Of a stretch of DNA of 7,674 bases, positions 1-7,071 are shown piece after piece. This DNA is from an uncultured Oscillospiraceae bacterium (GTDB lineage Bacteria > Bacillota > Clostridia > Oscillospirales > Oscillospiraceae): positions 1 through 7,674 of the forward strand of contig CAKTOK010000055.1 in the NCBI GenBank assembly GCA_934589835.1, in the 5' to 3' direction. Numbering within the stretch: position 1 is the first letter of the stretch; each line of letters opens with the position of its first letter. The notes under the pieces were generated by a model, which saw only the letters and a program-made list of their open reading frames with translations, made no database searches and was not told where the DNA came from. A program made the position numbers and the translations under genes.

Positions 1-61
1 CTGGTAGAGCGCGACCTTGCCAAGGTCGAGGTAGCGAGTTCGAGCCTCGTCGCCCGCTCCA
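1..61 (+). tRNA. tRNA-Gly (anticodon GCC), 5' end cut off by window edge
   Basis: The 3' part of a tRNA is visible. It starts inside the D-loop (TGGTAGAGC). A 5-bp anticodon stem (CGACC at 12-16, GGTCG at 24-28) encloses the loop TTGCCAA, giving anticodon GCC at 19-21, which reads glycine GGC/GGU codons. The T-arm GCGAG-TTCGAGC-CTCGT follows, then the 3' acceptor strand CGCCCGC, discriminator T and an encoded CCA at 59-61. About the first 15 nucleotides (5' acceptor strand and start of the D-arm) lie outside the window. The glycine assignment comes directly from the anticodon. A terminator begins at the final A of CCA, so this is the last gene of its transcript. Confidence 0.95.
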
Positions 62-94
62 AAAATCACCACCCTTCGGGGTGGTGATTTTTTT
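61..94 (+). terminator. Rho-independent terminator of the tRNA-Gly transcript
   Basis: A perfect stem pairs 61-74 with 79-92 around a UUCG-type tetraloop (CCC-TTCG-GGG core). It is flanked by an A run on the left and a run of seven T residues (88-94) on the right. The stem begins within the CCA end of the tRNA, so processing and termination are closely coupled. With A and T tracts on opposite sides the hairpin could also terminate minus-strand transcription. Confidence 0.93.
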
Positions 95-112
95 CGCGTG
101 CTCCTCGGCTTG

Positions 113-204
113 CAGTTTTTGCTCTGCAAAAACTGGACCGCGCAGGCGCGGTCTTTGACTGAACGCGAGTGGGGGAACCCGTCAAAGGTTCCCCCCTCAC
201 ACTC
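113..204. repeat. Cluster of stem-loops, possible intergenic repeat element or structured RNA
   Basis: Three perfect inverted repeats follow one another. CAGTTTTTGC (113-122) pairs with 126-135 around a 3-base loop. GACCGCG (136-142) pairs with 147-153 around CAGG. GGGGGAACC (171-179) pairs with GGTTCCCCC (187-195), and the flanking GAGT (167-170) and ACTC (201-204) can extend it across an internal loop. The loop of the third hairpin contains GTCAAA (181-186), complementary to TTTGAC (154-159) upstream, so a pseudoknot is possible. There is no coding potential or T-tract. Dense non-terminator hairpins beside a tRNA resemble dispersed palindromic intergenic repeats, but copy number cannot be judged from one window. 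Confidence 0.5.
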
Positions 205-276
205 TCCCCTCCTTGCGGTATCAGGAAAAACTCGCTGCCTCGACCGGCGCGAAGCGCGTTGAATCAGACAGACTGA

Positions 277-308
277 AACGGACGGCGGCCAGAGGGCCGC
301 CGTCCGTT
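277..308. repeat. Perfect 14-bp GC-rich inverted repeat
   Basis: Positions 277-290 (AACGGACGGCGGCC) are perfectly complementary to 295-308, around the tetraloop AGAG. The hairpin would be very stable, but only TTGG follows, so it is not a typical intrinsic terminator on the + strand. On the minus strand it is followed by TCAGTCTG, also without a T run. It could be an RNA-processing or transcript-end hairpin, or part of the same intergenic repeat as the stem-loops at 113-195. No gene is adjacent to claim it. Confidence 0.5.
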
Positions 309-388
309 GGTTCCTCACAGGGGTGAGACCATCTCTACCTTACCACGCGGCGGTCTGCAATGCAAGAGAAAAATGCGGTTTCGCAACT

Positions 389-422
389 ATTTCTCCGTGA
401 TTCCACATAATGACGGAGAAAT
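389..422. repeat. 10-bp dyad upstream of the pyrG promoter
   Basis: ATTTCTCCGT (389-398) is perfectly complementary to ACGGAGAAAT (413-422), with a 14-base A/T-rich centre. The right arm ends 27 bases before the pyrG -35 box, so the dyad lies outside the transcript and cannot be an attenuator of pyrG. It could be a protein-binding site or the end of an older transcript. No T-tract follows. The role is unknown. Confidence 0.4.
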
Positions 423-449
423 CACCGGAAATATTGACGCTTCCTCCCA

Positions 450-478
450 TTGACAGCCTCCTGCGTCCGGCGTAGGAT
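450..478 (+). promoter_or_regulatory. Predicted sigma-A promoter of pyrG
   Basis: A perfect -35 box TTGACA (450-455) is followed after exactly 17 bases by TAGGAT (473-478) as the -10 box. Transcription would start near 484-486, leaving an untranslated leader of only about 26 bases before the ATG at 511. That leader has no terminator hairpin. The promoter therefore shows no sign of the leader attenuation known for Bacillus subtilis pyrG, which needs a GGGC start and a terminator in the leader. A further TTGAC occurs 16 bases upstream of the -35 box (434-438). Confidence 0.75.
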
Positions 479-510
479 AGGAGCATATTTTTGACTGGGG
501 AGATGGTGGG

Positions 511-2106
511 ATGAAATACATATTCGTGACCGGCGGCGTGGTGTCCGGTCTGGGCAAGGGGATCTGCGCCGCATCGCTGGGGCGGCTGCTGAAGCAGTGC
601 GGCCTGCGGGTTCGCAATCAGAAGTTCGACCCCTATTTCAACGTGGATCCGGGGACCATGAGCCCCTATCAGCACGGGGAGGTGTTCGTCACCGACGACG
701 GCGCCGAGACGGATCTGGACCTTGGACACTATGAGCGCTTCGTGGACGAGGCGCTGGACGGCAATGCCTCCGTGTCCTCGGGAAAGGTGTTCTGGGCCGT
801 GCTGAATCGGGAGCGGCAGGGCGGCTATCTGGGCGGCACGGTACAGATCATCCCCCACATCACCGATGAGATCAAGCGCCGGATCTACGCCATGGACGAC
901 GGGCAGACAGACGTTGTCATCACGGAGATCGGCGGGACGGTGGGAGATATCGAGAGCCAGCCGTTTCTGGAGGCCATCCGGCAGGTGGCGGCGGAAAAGG
1001 GACGGGAAAACGTGCTCTATATCCATGTGCCGCTGATCGTCTCCATCCCGGGCAGCGGCGAGCTGAAGAGCAAGCCCACCCAGCACTCCGTCAAGGAGCT
1101 TCTGAGCGTGGGCATCCAGCCGGACGTGCTGGTGTGCCGCACCGACAGCCCCATCACAGAGGACGTGCGGCGGAAGATCGCCCTGTTCTGCAACGTGGAG
1201 GAGGACTGCGTGATCCCCAACGTCACCGCCTCCACGCTGTACGAGGTGCCGCTGCTGCTGGAGCAGGCGGGCCTGTGCCGCGTGGTATGCCGCAAGCTGG
1301 GACTGGGCAGCGGTGAGCCGGATATGAGCCGCTGGCGGGCCATGGTGGAGAGGATCCACGGCGTCCACCGGCAGGTGACCATCGCGCTGGTGGGCAAGTA
1401 CACGGAGCTGCACGACGCCTACCTCAGCGTGGCGGAGTCGCTGTTCCACGCGGGCACCGCCTGCGACAGCCAGGTGGACATCCGCTGGGTGGATTCCCAG
1501 ACCCTGACGGCAGACAACATCGCCGCGGCGCTGGCGGGCTGCGCCGGCATTCTGGTGCCGGGCGGCTTCGGCGACCGCGGCATTGAGGGCATGGTGCTGG
1601 CGGCCCAGTACGCCCGAGAGCACGGCATCCCCTACTTCGGCATCTGCCTGGGTATGCAGATCGCCGTTATCGAGTTTGCCCGCCATGTGGCAGGCTGGGC
1701 GGATGCTCACAGCGCGGAGTTCTCCGGCACCACCGCCCATCCCGTCATCGACCTGATGCCCGATCAGGTGGGCGTCACCGACAAGGGCGGCACCATGCGG
1801 CTGGGCAAGTACCCCTGCGTGCTGGCGGAGGGCTCCCGCGCCCGGGTGGCCTACGGCACATCGGAGATCTGGGAACGGCACCGCCACCGGTATGAGTGCA
1901 GCAACGTGTTCCGCCCCGAGCTGGAGGCGGCGGGCCTGCGTCTGTCGGGAACGTCCCCTGACGGGCGGCTGGTGGAGATCGTGGAGCTGCCGGAGCATCC
2001 GTGGTTCGTGGGCTGCCAGTTCCACCCTGAGTTCAAGAGCCGCCCCGACCGGCCCCATCCCCTGTTTCAGGGCTTTGTGGCCGCGGCGCTGGCGCGGCAG
2101 AAATAA
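511..2106 (+). CDS. pyrG: CTP synthase (glutamine-hydrolysing)
   Basis: Cytosolic enzyme that converts UTP to CTP using ATP and ammonia released from glutamine, the last step of de novo pyrimidine nucleotide synthesis. The N-terminal synthetase domain (about residues 1-270) shows the P-loop-like SGLGKG at 12-17, the QKFDPY segment at 37-42, D70 in [10 protein letters not shown], and E139 in [11 protein letters not shown], which correspond to Mg-ATP ligands in the family. The C-terminal class I glutamine amidotransferase domain (about 290-531) has PGGFGDRG around 350-357, the catalytic Cys379 in FGICLGMQ, and His505/Glu507 in FHPEF, so the full triad is present. At 531 aa it is of normal family length. 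The ATG at 511 begins the conserved MKYIFVTGG; a purine-rich GGGGAG (497-502) sits 8 bases upstream. It is a single-gene transcript with its own promoter and a hairpin directly on the stop codon. Minor oddity: YFNVDPGTM, where most family members have YINVDPGTM. Confidence 0.98.
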   Translation: MKYIFVTGGVVSGLGKGICAASLGRLLKQCGLRVRNQKFDPYFNVDPGTMSPYQHGEVFVTDDGAETDLDLGHYERFVDEALDGNASVSSGKVFWAVLNRERQGGYLGGTVQIIPHITDEIKRRIYAMDDGQTDVVITEIGGTVGDIESQPFLEAIRQVAAEKGRENVLYIHVPLIVSIPGSGELKSKPTQHSVKELLSVGIQPDVLVCRTDSPITEDVRRKIALFCNVEEDCVIPNVTASTLYEVPLLLEQAGLCRVVCRKLGLGSGEPDMSRWRAMVERIHGVHRQVTIALVGKYTELHDAYLSVAESLFHAGTACDSQVDIRWVDSQTLTADNIAAALAGCAGILVPGGFGDRGIEGMVLAAQYAREHGIPYFGICLGMQIAVIEFARHVAGWADAHSAEFSGTTAHPVIDLMPDQVGVTDKGGTMRLGKYPCVLAEGSRARVAYGTSEIWERHRHRYECSNVFRPELEAAGLRLSGTSPDGRLVEIVELPEHPWFVGCQFHPEFKSRPDRPHPLFQGFVAAALARQK

Positions 2107-2137
2107 GAAGGAGAGCGGCGGACGCCGCTCTCCTTCT
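2106..2137. terminator. Terminator hairpin at the pyrG end, possibly shared by the converging gene
   Basis: A 14-bp stem (2106-2119 with 2124-2137, loop GGAC) starts on the last base of the pyrG stop codon. Its right side is followed only by GTT, and its left side, read on the minus strand, by TATTT. The T-tracts are weak in both directions, but the perfect stem and its position between convergent genes make a bidirectional terminator likely. No other terminator is visible in the 143 bases after the minus-strand giant gene. Confidence 0.75.
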
Positions 2138-2279
2138 GTTCACTGATCCAGCCGAGCTTGCTCCAGGTCAGGGGGCCGGCAATGGCGTCCCCGCTGCCGC
2201 AGCTCCTGCCGTTCAGCTCGCCGTGGGAGGTGACGGCGGCTGTGCTGCTGTCGCTGTACGCCGCCTCACCTTCCTGCAC
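2138..2279 (-). pseudogene. Orphan coding fragment between the convergent genes
   Basis: Read on the minus strand from 2279, this interval is open for 47 codons with nearly every third position G or C, like the real genes here. It gives a protein-like string containing TSHGELNGRSCGSG, then DAIAGPLTWSKLGWISEQ. The frame is closed upstream by a TAG at 2297-2295 inside the giant gene. Its only start-like codon is a GTG at 2279 with no visible ribosome binding site. Downstream the frame runs without a stop through the hairpin into antisense pyrG. This is best read as the 3' part of a lost gene whose start was replaced and whose stop is gone. I do not recognise the family. Coding-like composition by chance in GC-rich DNA is the alternative. 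Confidence 0.35.
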
Positions 2280-2280
2280 T

Positions 2281-5200
2281 TCATGGAAGATTCGCTATGA
2301 CGTTAGGCAGCTTATTGTTAAAATACCGTATGATCTGCGTGGAATCCGCCGCGTTGATGATGGAATCCCCGTTCACATTTGCGGCAAGCAGTCTGTCTGC
2401 CTGATCTTGTGCGCTGCCCTGAGAGAATACATTCGGACTCTTTGCGTTGAAGTACCGTAAGATCTGTGTCGAGTCAGCGGCGTTCACCTTTCCATCGTAG
2501 TTCACATCGCCGTACAGCCACAGCTTGAGCTGGCCGCAGTCGTAGCCGGCTTCGCCCACGGTGATGGGAACGATCTTGGGTACATACTTGCCGGGCTTGA
2601 GGATCACCAGCTTGTAGTCGCCCTCCGCGACGGTATCGAACTGGAAGGTCTGCGCGAACTGCTTGCCGCTGGCCGCAGGCGTACCCTTGCCGGTGCAGGC
2701 GGCGCCGGTATAGCTGCCGGCTTTCCACTCCGCCCGGATGTCCGCATCGCCGGTGCTGCCGTCATAGAGCAGATACGCCGCGTCATCGGTGTCGTTCCAG
2801 CTCACCGCCGTCCCGCTGACGCTCACACCCAGGGACTTCACCGGAAGATCGATGGCCGCCATCTTTACCGTGCTGCCATTGGTGACAATATAGTTATTGC
2901 CGCTGCCGCTGCGGTCGTAAATATACGCCTCGCCGTTGACGGTGGGGTACGGATACTCATACACCAAAATCGGGCGGGTGCCGTCCGTTTTCAGCGTGAG
3001 AGCAGCGCGCACTGTCCCATCATTCTTCTCCGGAACGGTGTTGCCGGTGACATACGGCCAGTTCAGCGCCTGCGCCGTTACGCCCGCCGGCAGTCCCTCG
3101 ACAGCCGCAGTCGTGGGCAGGGGGTCGCCGACGGTCAGGGGTGCGGGCATGGTCAGGTCGATCTGCCGGATCGGGGTGGCGGTAAAGGTCAGCGTGTCAT
3201 ATGTGCCGATGAGCTTGTCATCGGGCACCGTGAAATGCTCGCCCCAACTGCCGATCGCCACACCGGAGGTGGTGGTAAAGCACGCACCCGGGTTAGCCTG
3301 GATGGTCACCTTGACGGTATAGGTCTTGTCGGGGTCAAAGGTCACAGCACCGGGCAGGGCCTCATCCTCCGCGCCTACACTCGCTCCCTCCCACCACTGG
3401 CAGGAGATGGTTCGCATTGCTTTGTTGCTGTAATTCAGCGAAATGCTTTCACCCACCGTTTTGCTCATCACCAGGTCGACCTTCGTCACGTCGGAAATGC
3501 TTGCCTCGGCAGCCTCTGCAAACGTCGCCGTTATCGTCAATGTCTTGGGCTGGCCGTTATAAGGATCGTTAATAGGCTTCGGCACATGGAAGATCAGCTC
3601 GGGGTTATATGGGCCGTCTATGGTGTTTTCCCAAATACTATATTCTGAATAATTGCTGATCTCCCACTTCTTGAATGCCTTCTTGGCGGGCGGGTTCGGC
3701 ACGACCCGTACCCTTGTGCCGACCGTGAGTGCCTGGCTGAAGCTGGTGATCTCCTTCTCCACACCGTTTTCGTCCGTATAGTAGGCGGTGCAGTCGCCGT
3801 TATAGGTCGAAACCGGCACCCATTCCAAATTCTCCGCCAGCTTGAAGGTATATGCCGCGCGCTCGTAGTCGTACCCGCCGTCCGCATCGGGGACAAGGGT
3901 GAACACGCTGATAGTCCCCGCTCCGCGCACATCAAAGGGCTTGGTGTAGCTCTGCGAGAGTCTGGGGGTCGCGTTGCCGTTGGTATCGTAGGCTATGGTG
4001 GCGTTGAGGGGCCAGTTGCCCTGCGAGGACAGCTCCACCGTTACGACATTCTCCGTCATGGTGTAGGTGTTGCCGGAGGGGATCAGCGTTTGGCCGCCCT
4101 CCTTAGTCTTTACCGTCACATTCGGGGCGGGCAGTTCGTCCAGCTTCGACAGATGGACCGAGGTGGACTGATGGCTCAATTTCCGGTATGTCACGCCGTC
4201 CACGGTAAAGGCCTTGGCCAGCTTAAAGTAGAGGATACCGTGCGAGCCGCTGTCGGTGATGGTGACCTTGCCGTTTTCCACCTTGGTGCCCATTTCGGAC
4301 TCGGACGGCTGCTCGTCTACCCGATACCAGACCTCGTAGCCCTCGGGCACCTCCACCGTCAGGTCGATCGAGCCGTAGAAGTACTGCCTGGGGCTGTCGC
4401 CGATCTCCTTGTCGCCGTATTTCACCGTGGGCTTACCGGTGGGCCGCACGGCGTAGTGCACCTCGGATCGTCTGTTCAGTATGGGGGCGCCGGCATAGGC
4501 TTCAATGCGTACATCCTGATCGGCGGTGACGGTCACATCAAAGGGGCCGGTGTAGCTCTTGTAGCCTCCCCACTTGTTCTTGGTGTAGTCCCACAGGCTG
4601 TACCAGATATTTGCGCCCCGCTCCGCCGTGATGGTCACGGTTTTGGTGCCGCCGTCGTTCGCATCATAAATCTTGGTGTCGGGGCTGATGTACGGCGGGG
4701 CGACAGGCGGATCAAAGGTAAAGGGCTTACTGAAGAAGCACCTGCCGGTTTCATCGTCATGGTAGGCAATGCGGTAGCTCCCCGTCGGAATGGTTTTCCA
4801 GTCAAGCGATGTTCCGTCGGCGAAGCGTGCATTCTTATCGGCATACAGCCGGCTGTTGCTCATGCCCATGAGGGGGCTGCCCTTCAGGTCCTTGACGGCA
4901 TAGGTCTTTTCACCGTACTGGGGCAGCTGCGCGGGCACCAGCATGACTTCGTATCCGCCTTTTGTGCTGATGTTGTCCGCCTTCTCAAAGGTCATGTCCT
5001 GATAGGCATAGCGGGTCTGCTTGGTCACGCCGTCGTCCCATTGGACGCTGTAGCCCACATCGCTCAGGGTCGGCCCGTTCTTCATGGGGTCGCGCACCGG
5101 CACCAGCGTCATATCCCGCTGAATATTGGTGAAGGTCTGGGTGAGATTCTTCCAGCTCGTGCCGCTTCCGCTGCCCTCCGGGTTCTGGGCGTCGTACCAG

Positions 5201-7071
5201 TAGAGGAACGTGCCCTTATCATCGGGCGCGACCAGCGTCCAGCTCTCGCCCTTTCGCACAACATGGATGTCGTTGAACTTCGGCTCCAGAACCTTGGCGT
5301 AGTAGAGCCGGCTGCCGTGGGGGTTGTCCTCCGGCGCATGCGAGCCCATGGTCAGACCGTTGGATTTCTGCACGGTGGCCACGCCCTGCGGCGCATAGAT
5401 ATACTCCATGCTGCCCCAGGTGTAGATGGTGGTACGATCATCGACCTTGACGAGGTTATCGATGCGGCGGTTGCCGCGGTACATATCCGTACCCAGCGCG
5501 GGGTCTGCCCCGCCGCTGATGGCCCAGTTCCAGTTTCCCTGCTCGGGGTCGTTGCGCTTGTTGTACCAATCGTCGATTTGGGCGGAGAAGGACTCGATCT
5601 TCACGCCCTGCTCGGCCTTGATGATGTTGACCCTGGCGCCCTGTGCACTGCCTTTGAAGAGATGGATGTTGGACTTGGGGTAGTCAAACTGCAGGTGCTG
5701 CCATGTGCCTTCGTCGTAGCGCTGAATGTTGCCCTTGTTCCTGATGTTCAGGAAGCCGGTGGTGTTCACCGTGAGGGCGTCGCCCGATTCGGCGGTCAGA
5801 ACAATGTCGTGGATGACATTCTTGAAGGAAACGATCTCCAGCGAGGCGTTGTCCAGCAGCTCCATCCGCTTGGCGTGGATGGCCCAGTTGACATCTGCTT
5901 CGGTGTCTTTCTGCCCCAGCTTGTGGCCGAGCATCTCGATTTTCACCTTGGAGTCGTCCTGGATGATGAGGTCGCCGCCGGACCAGATGCCGACAACATC
6001 GTTGGCCTCGGGGCCAAAGGCGCCGCTGTCCATCTTGATGTTCACGGTGGGGCCGGTGCCATCATCTTTGTTTCCGCGGAGGGTGACACCTTCGCCGCCG
6101 TAAATGCCGAACAGAGTACGGGGCGTAGTACCGGACTCGGTGTTGATGAGGGTGTAGAGGATGTCCAGCCTGCCGCCGCCGGTGATGGTGACCTCACCGG
6201 CGACCCGAATGGCGCCGGGGTACAGTTGGTTGCCGAGGCCGGGGCGCACGGCGTTCAGCGCCAGCGTCTTGCCGGTGGGGATGAAGATCTCGACGCCGGT
6301 GTCGTAGGAGTAGATCAGGCTGTCGCTGTTATACAGGCCGGCGTCTTCCTTCACATAGATCTTCGGCGAAATGCCGAAGCCGAGCTTCATCATATCCACA
6401 TTGATGTTGGCGCCGTGCAGGTCCAGCTCGCCCTTGAGATAGAGAAAGCCATGATAGTGAAGGGCTTTGTAGTCGCCGTCGCGGATGAAGTCGTAAATAT
6501 CAGGGTATTCGTCGGTCGACTGCCACACGGTGGGGACCGTGCCGCCTACGCATTCATTGATGTACTCACCGCTATGGAGCTGGATCGCCTTCACGCCGCT
6601 TTGACGGAACTGAAAGCTGGCATAGCCGTATTTATCGCCCGCCGCCAGCATAGCGGACTGGGAGACGGACTGCTCCTCCGTCTGGATGAGGTCCTCCGCA
6701 GCCTCAGTCTCCGCAGGCGGCTCGGTTTCCGCAGGCGGCTCGGTTTCCGCAGGCGGCTCGGTCTCCGTGGGAGGCTCGGTTTCCGCGGGAGGCTCGGTTT
6801 CCGCGGGCGGCTCCGGCGCTGCCGGAGGTTCGCTCTCCGTGGGCGATTCGGCCTCCGTGGGAGACTCCGGCGCTGCCGGAGGCTCGCTCTCCGCAGGCGG
6901 CTCCGAGGCTTCCGGCTCCGAGGCTTCCGGAACGACCGTCGTTTCCGCCGCCGCAGGCGGCTCGGTGACGCTGCCCTCCTCTGTGGCCAGCGCCATGGTG
7001 GGCAGCATGGTCATCACCATGACCAATGCCAGCAGCCAGGCGGTCAGCCGTTTGTATGGATACTGTCTCAC
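2281..7071 (-). CDS. Giant secreted multidomain protein with C-terminal type I dockerin
   Basis: Exported 1596-aa protein, probably anchored to a cohesin-bearing partner outside the cell. A signal peptide is clear: YPYKR, then a hydrophobic core at 9-26, with cleavage expected after ALA (29). Residues 36-123 are a Pro/Glu/Thr linker with tandem EPPAET. Residues 145-560 are beta-rich with short turns such as VTITGGGRLDI, suggesting a beta-helix or carbohydrate-binding-like fold. Residues 590-660 resemble an InlB-type repeat (FLYWYDAQ...FTNIQRDMTLVPV). Residues 793-876 resemble the chitobiase/hexosaminidase C-terminal module. More Ig-like stretches follow (878-1078, 1193-1410), with a second InlB-like repeat at 1086-1184. 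A carboxypeptidase-regulatory-like module (1411-1518) precedes the dockerin (1521-1596), which has DVNYDGKVNAAD and NVNGDSIINAAD loops. I see no catalytic domain. The GTG start at 7071 is chosen because AAGGAGG lies 9 bases upstream and it places the signal peptide at the N-terminus. The upstream extension to 7212 is arginine-rich and would block secretion. Dockerin and signal-peptide calls are firm; central module boundaries are approximate. Confidence 0.93.
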   Translation of the reverse strand: MRQYPYKRLTAWLLALVMVMTMLPTMALATEEGSVTEPPAAAETTVVPEASEPEASEPPAESEPPAAPESPTEAESPTESEPPAAPEPPAETEPPAETEPPTETEPPAETEPPAETEPPAETEAAEDLIQTEEQSVSQSAMLAAGDKYGYASFQFRQSGVKAIQLHSGEYINECVGGTVPTVWQSTDEYPDIYDFIRDGDYKALHYHGFLYLKGELDLHGANINVDMMKLGFGISPKIYVKEDAGLYNSDSLIYSYDTGVEIFIPTGKTLALNAVRPGLGNQLYPGAIRVAGEVTITGGGRLDILYTLINTESGTTPRTLFGIYGGEGVTLRGNKDDGTGPTVNIKMDSGAFGPEANDVVGIWSGGDLIIQDDSKVKIEMLGHKLGQKDTEADVNWAIHAKRMELLDNASLEIVSFKNVIHDIVLTAESGDALTVNTTGFLNIRNKGNIQRYDEGTWQHLQFDYPKSNIHLFKGSAQGARVNIIKAEQGVKIESFSAQIDDWYNKRNDPEQGNWNWAISGGADPALGTDMYRGNRRIDNLVKVDDRTTIYTWGSMEYIYAPQGVATVQKSNGLTMGSHAPEDNPHGSRLYYAKVLEPKFNDIHVVRKGESWTLVAPDDKGTFLYWYDAQNPEGSGSGTSWKNLTQTFTNIQRDMTLVPVRDPMKNGPTLSDVGYSVQWDDGVTKQTRYAYQDMTFEKADNISTKGGYEVMLVPAQLPQYGEKTYAVKDLKGSPLMGMSNSRLYADKNARFADGTSLDWKTIPTGSYRIAYHDDETGRCFFSKPFTFDPPVAPPYISPDTKIYDANDGGTKTVTITAERGANIWYSLWDYTKNKWGGYKSYTGPFDVTVTADQDVRIEAYAGAPILNRRSEVHYAVRPTGKPTVKYGDKEIGDSPRQYFYGSIDLTVEVPEGYEVWYRVDEQPSESEMGTKVENGKVTITDSGSHGILYFKLAKAFTVDGVTYRKLSHQSTSVHLSKLDELPAPNVTVKTKEGGQTLIPSGNTYTMTENVVTVELSSQGNWPLNATIAYDTNGNATPRLSQSYTKPFDVRGAGTISVFTLVPDADGGYDYERAAYTFKLAENLEWVPVSTYNGDCTAYYTDENGVEKEITSFSQALTVGTRVRVVPNPPAKKAFKKWEISNYSEYSIWENTIDGPYNPELIFHVPKPINDPYNGQPKTLTITATFAEAAEASISDVTKVDLVMSKTVGESISLNYSNKAMRTISCQWWEGASVGAEDEALPGAVTFDPDKTYTVKVTIQANPGACFTTTSGVAIGSWGEHFTVPDDKLIGTYDTLTFTATPIRQIDLTMPAPLTVGDPLPTTAAVEGLPAGVTAQALNWPYVTGNTVPEKNDGTVRAALTLKTDGTRPILVYEYPYPTVNGEAYIYDRSGSGNNYIVTNGSTVKMAAIDLPVKSLGVSVSGTAVSWNDTDDAAYLLYDGSTGDADIRAEWKAGSYTGAACTGKGTPAASGKQFAQTFQFDTVAEGDYKLVILKPGKYVPKIVPITVGEAGYDCGQLKLWLYGDVNYDGKVNAADSTQILRYFNAKSPNVFSQGSAQDQADRLLAANVNGDSIINAADSTQIIRYFNNKLPNVIANLP

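Larger units (their letters stand above)
95..449. other. Gene-free intergenic spacer between tRNA-Gly and pyrG promoter
   Basis: I see no convincing gene in this roughly 355-base stretch. Long antisense reading frames entering it from pyrG have no recognisable protein content. It is instead rich in inverted repeats: a run of stem-loops at 113-195, a 14-bp GC hairpin at 277-308 and a 10-bp dyad at 389-422, each listed separately. Between them lie the C-rich stretch 191-212 and a small GCGC-GAA-GCGC palindrome near 247-257. The part from about 330 to 449 is less GC-rich and leads into the pyrG promoter. Confidence 0.6.

Noticed and set aside
30..61. tRNA 3' end as an integration attachment site
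   Set aside because: No second copy of the tRNA 3' sequence and no integrase are visible in the window, and the next gene is housekeeping pyrG.
389..422. Leader attenuator of pyrG
   Set aside because: The dyad lies upstream of the predicted promoter and has no T-tract, so it would not be transcribed with pyrG.
340..2058. 572-codon minus-strand open frame antisense to pyrG
   Set aside because: It mirrors pyrG in GC-rich DNA, contains no recognisable domain, and pyrG is complete with all catalytic residues, so this is a shadow frame.
6703..6966. CRISPR-like array of short repeats
   Set aside because: The repeats are contiguous 18-bp units without spacers and lie in frame inside a coding region.
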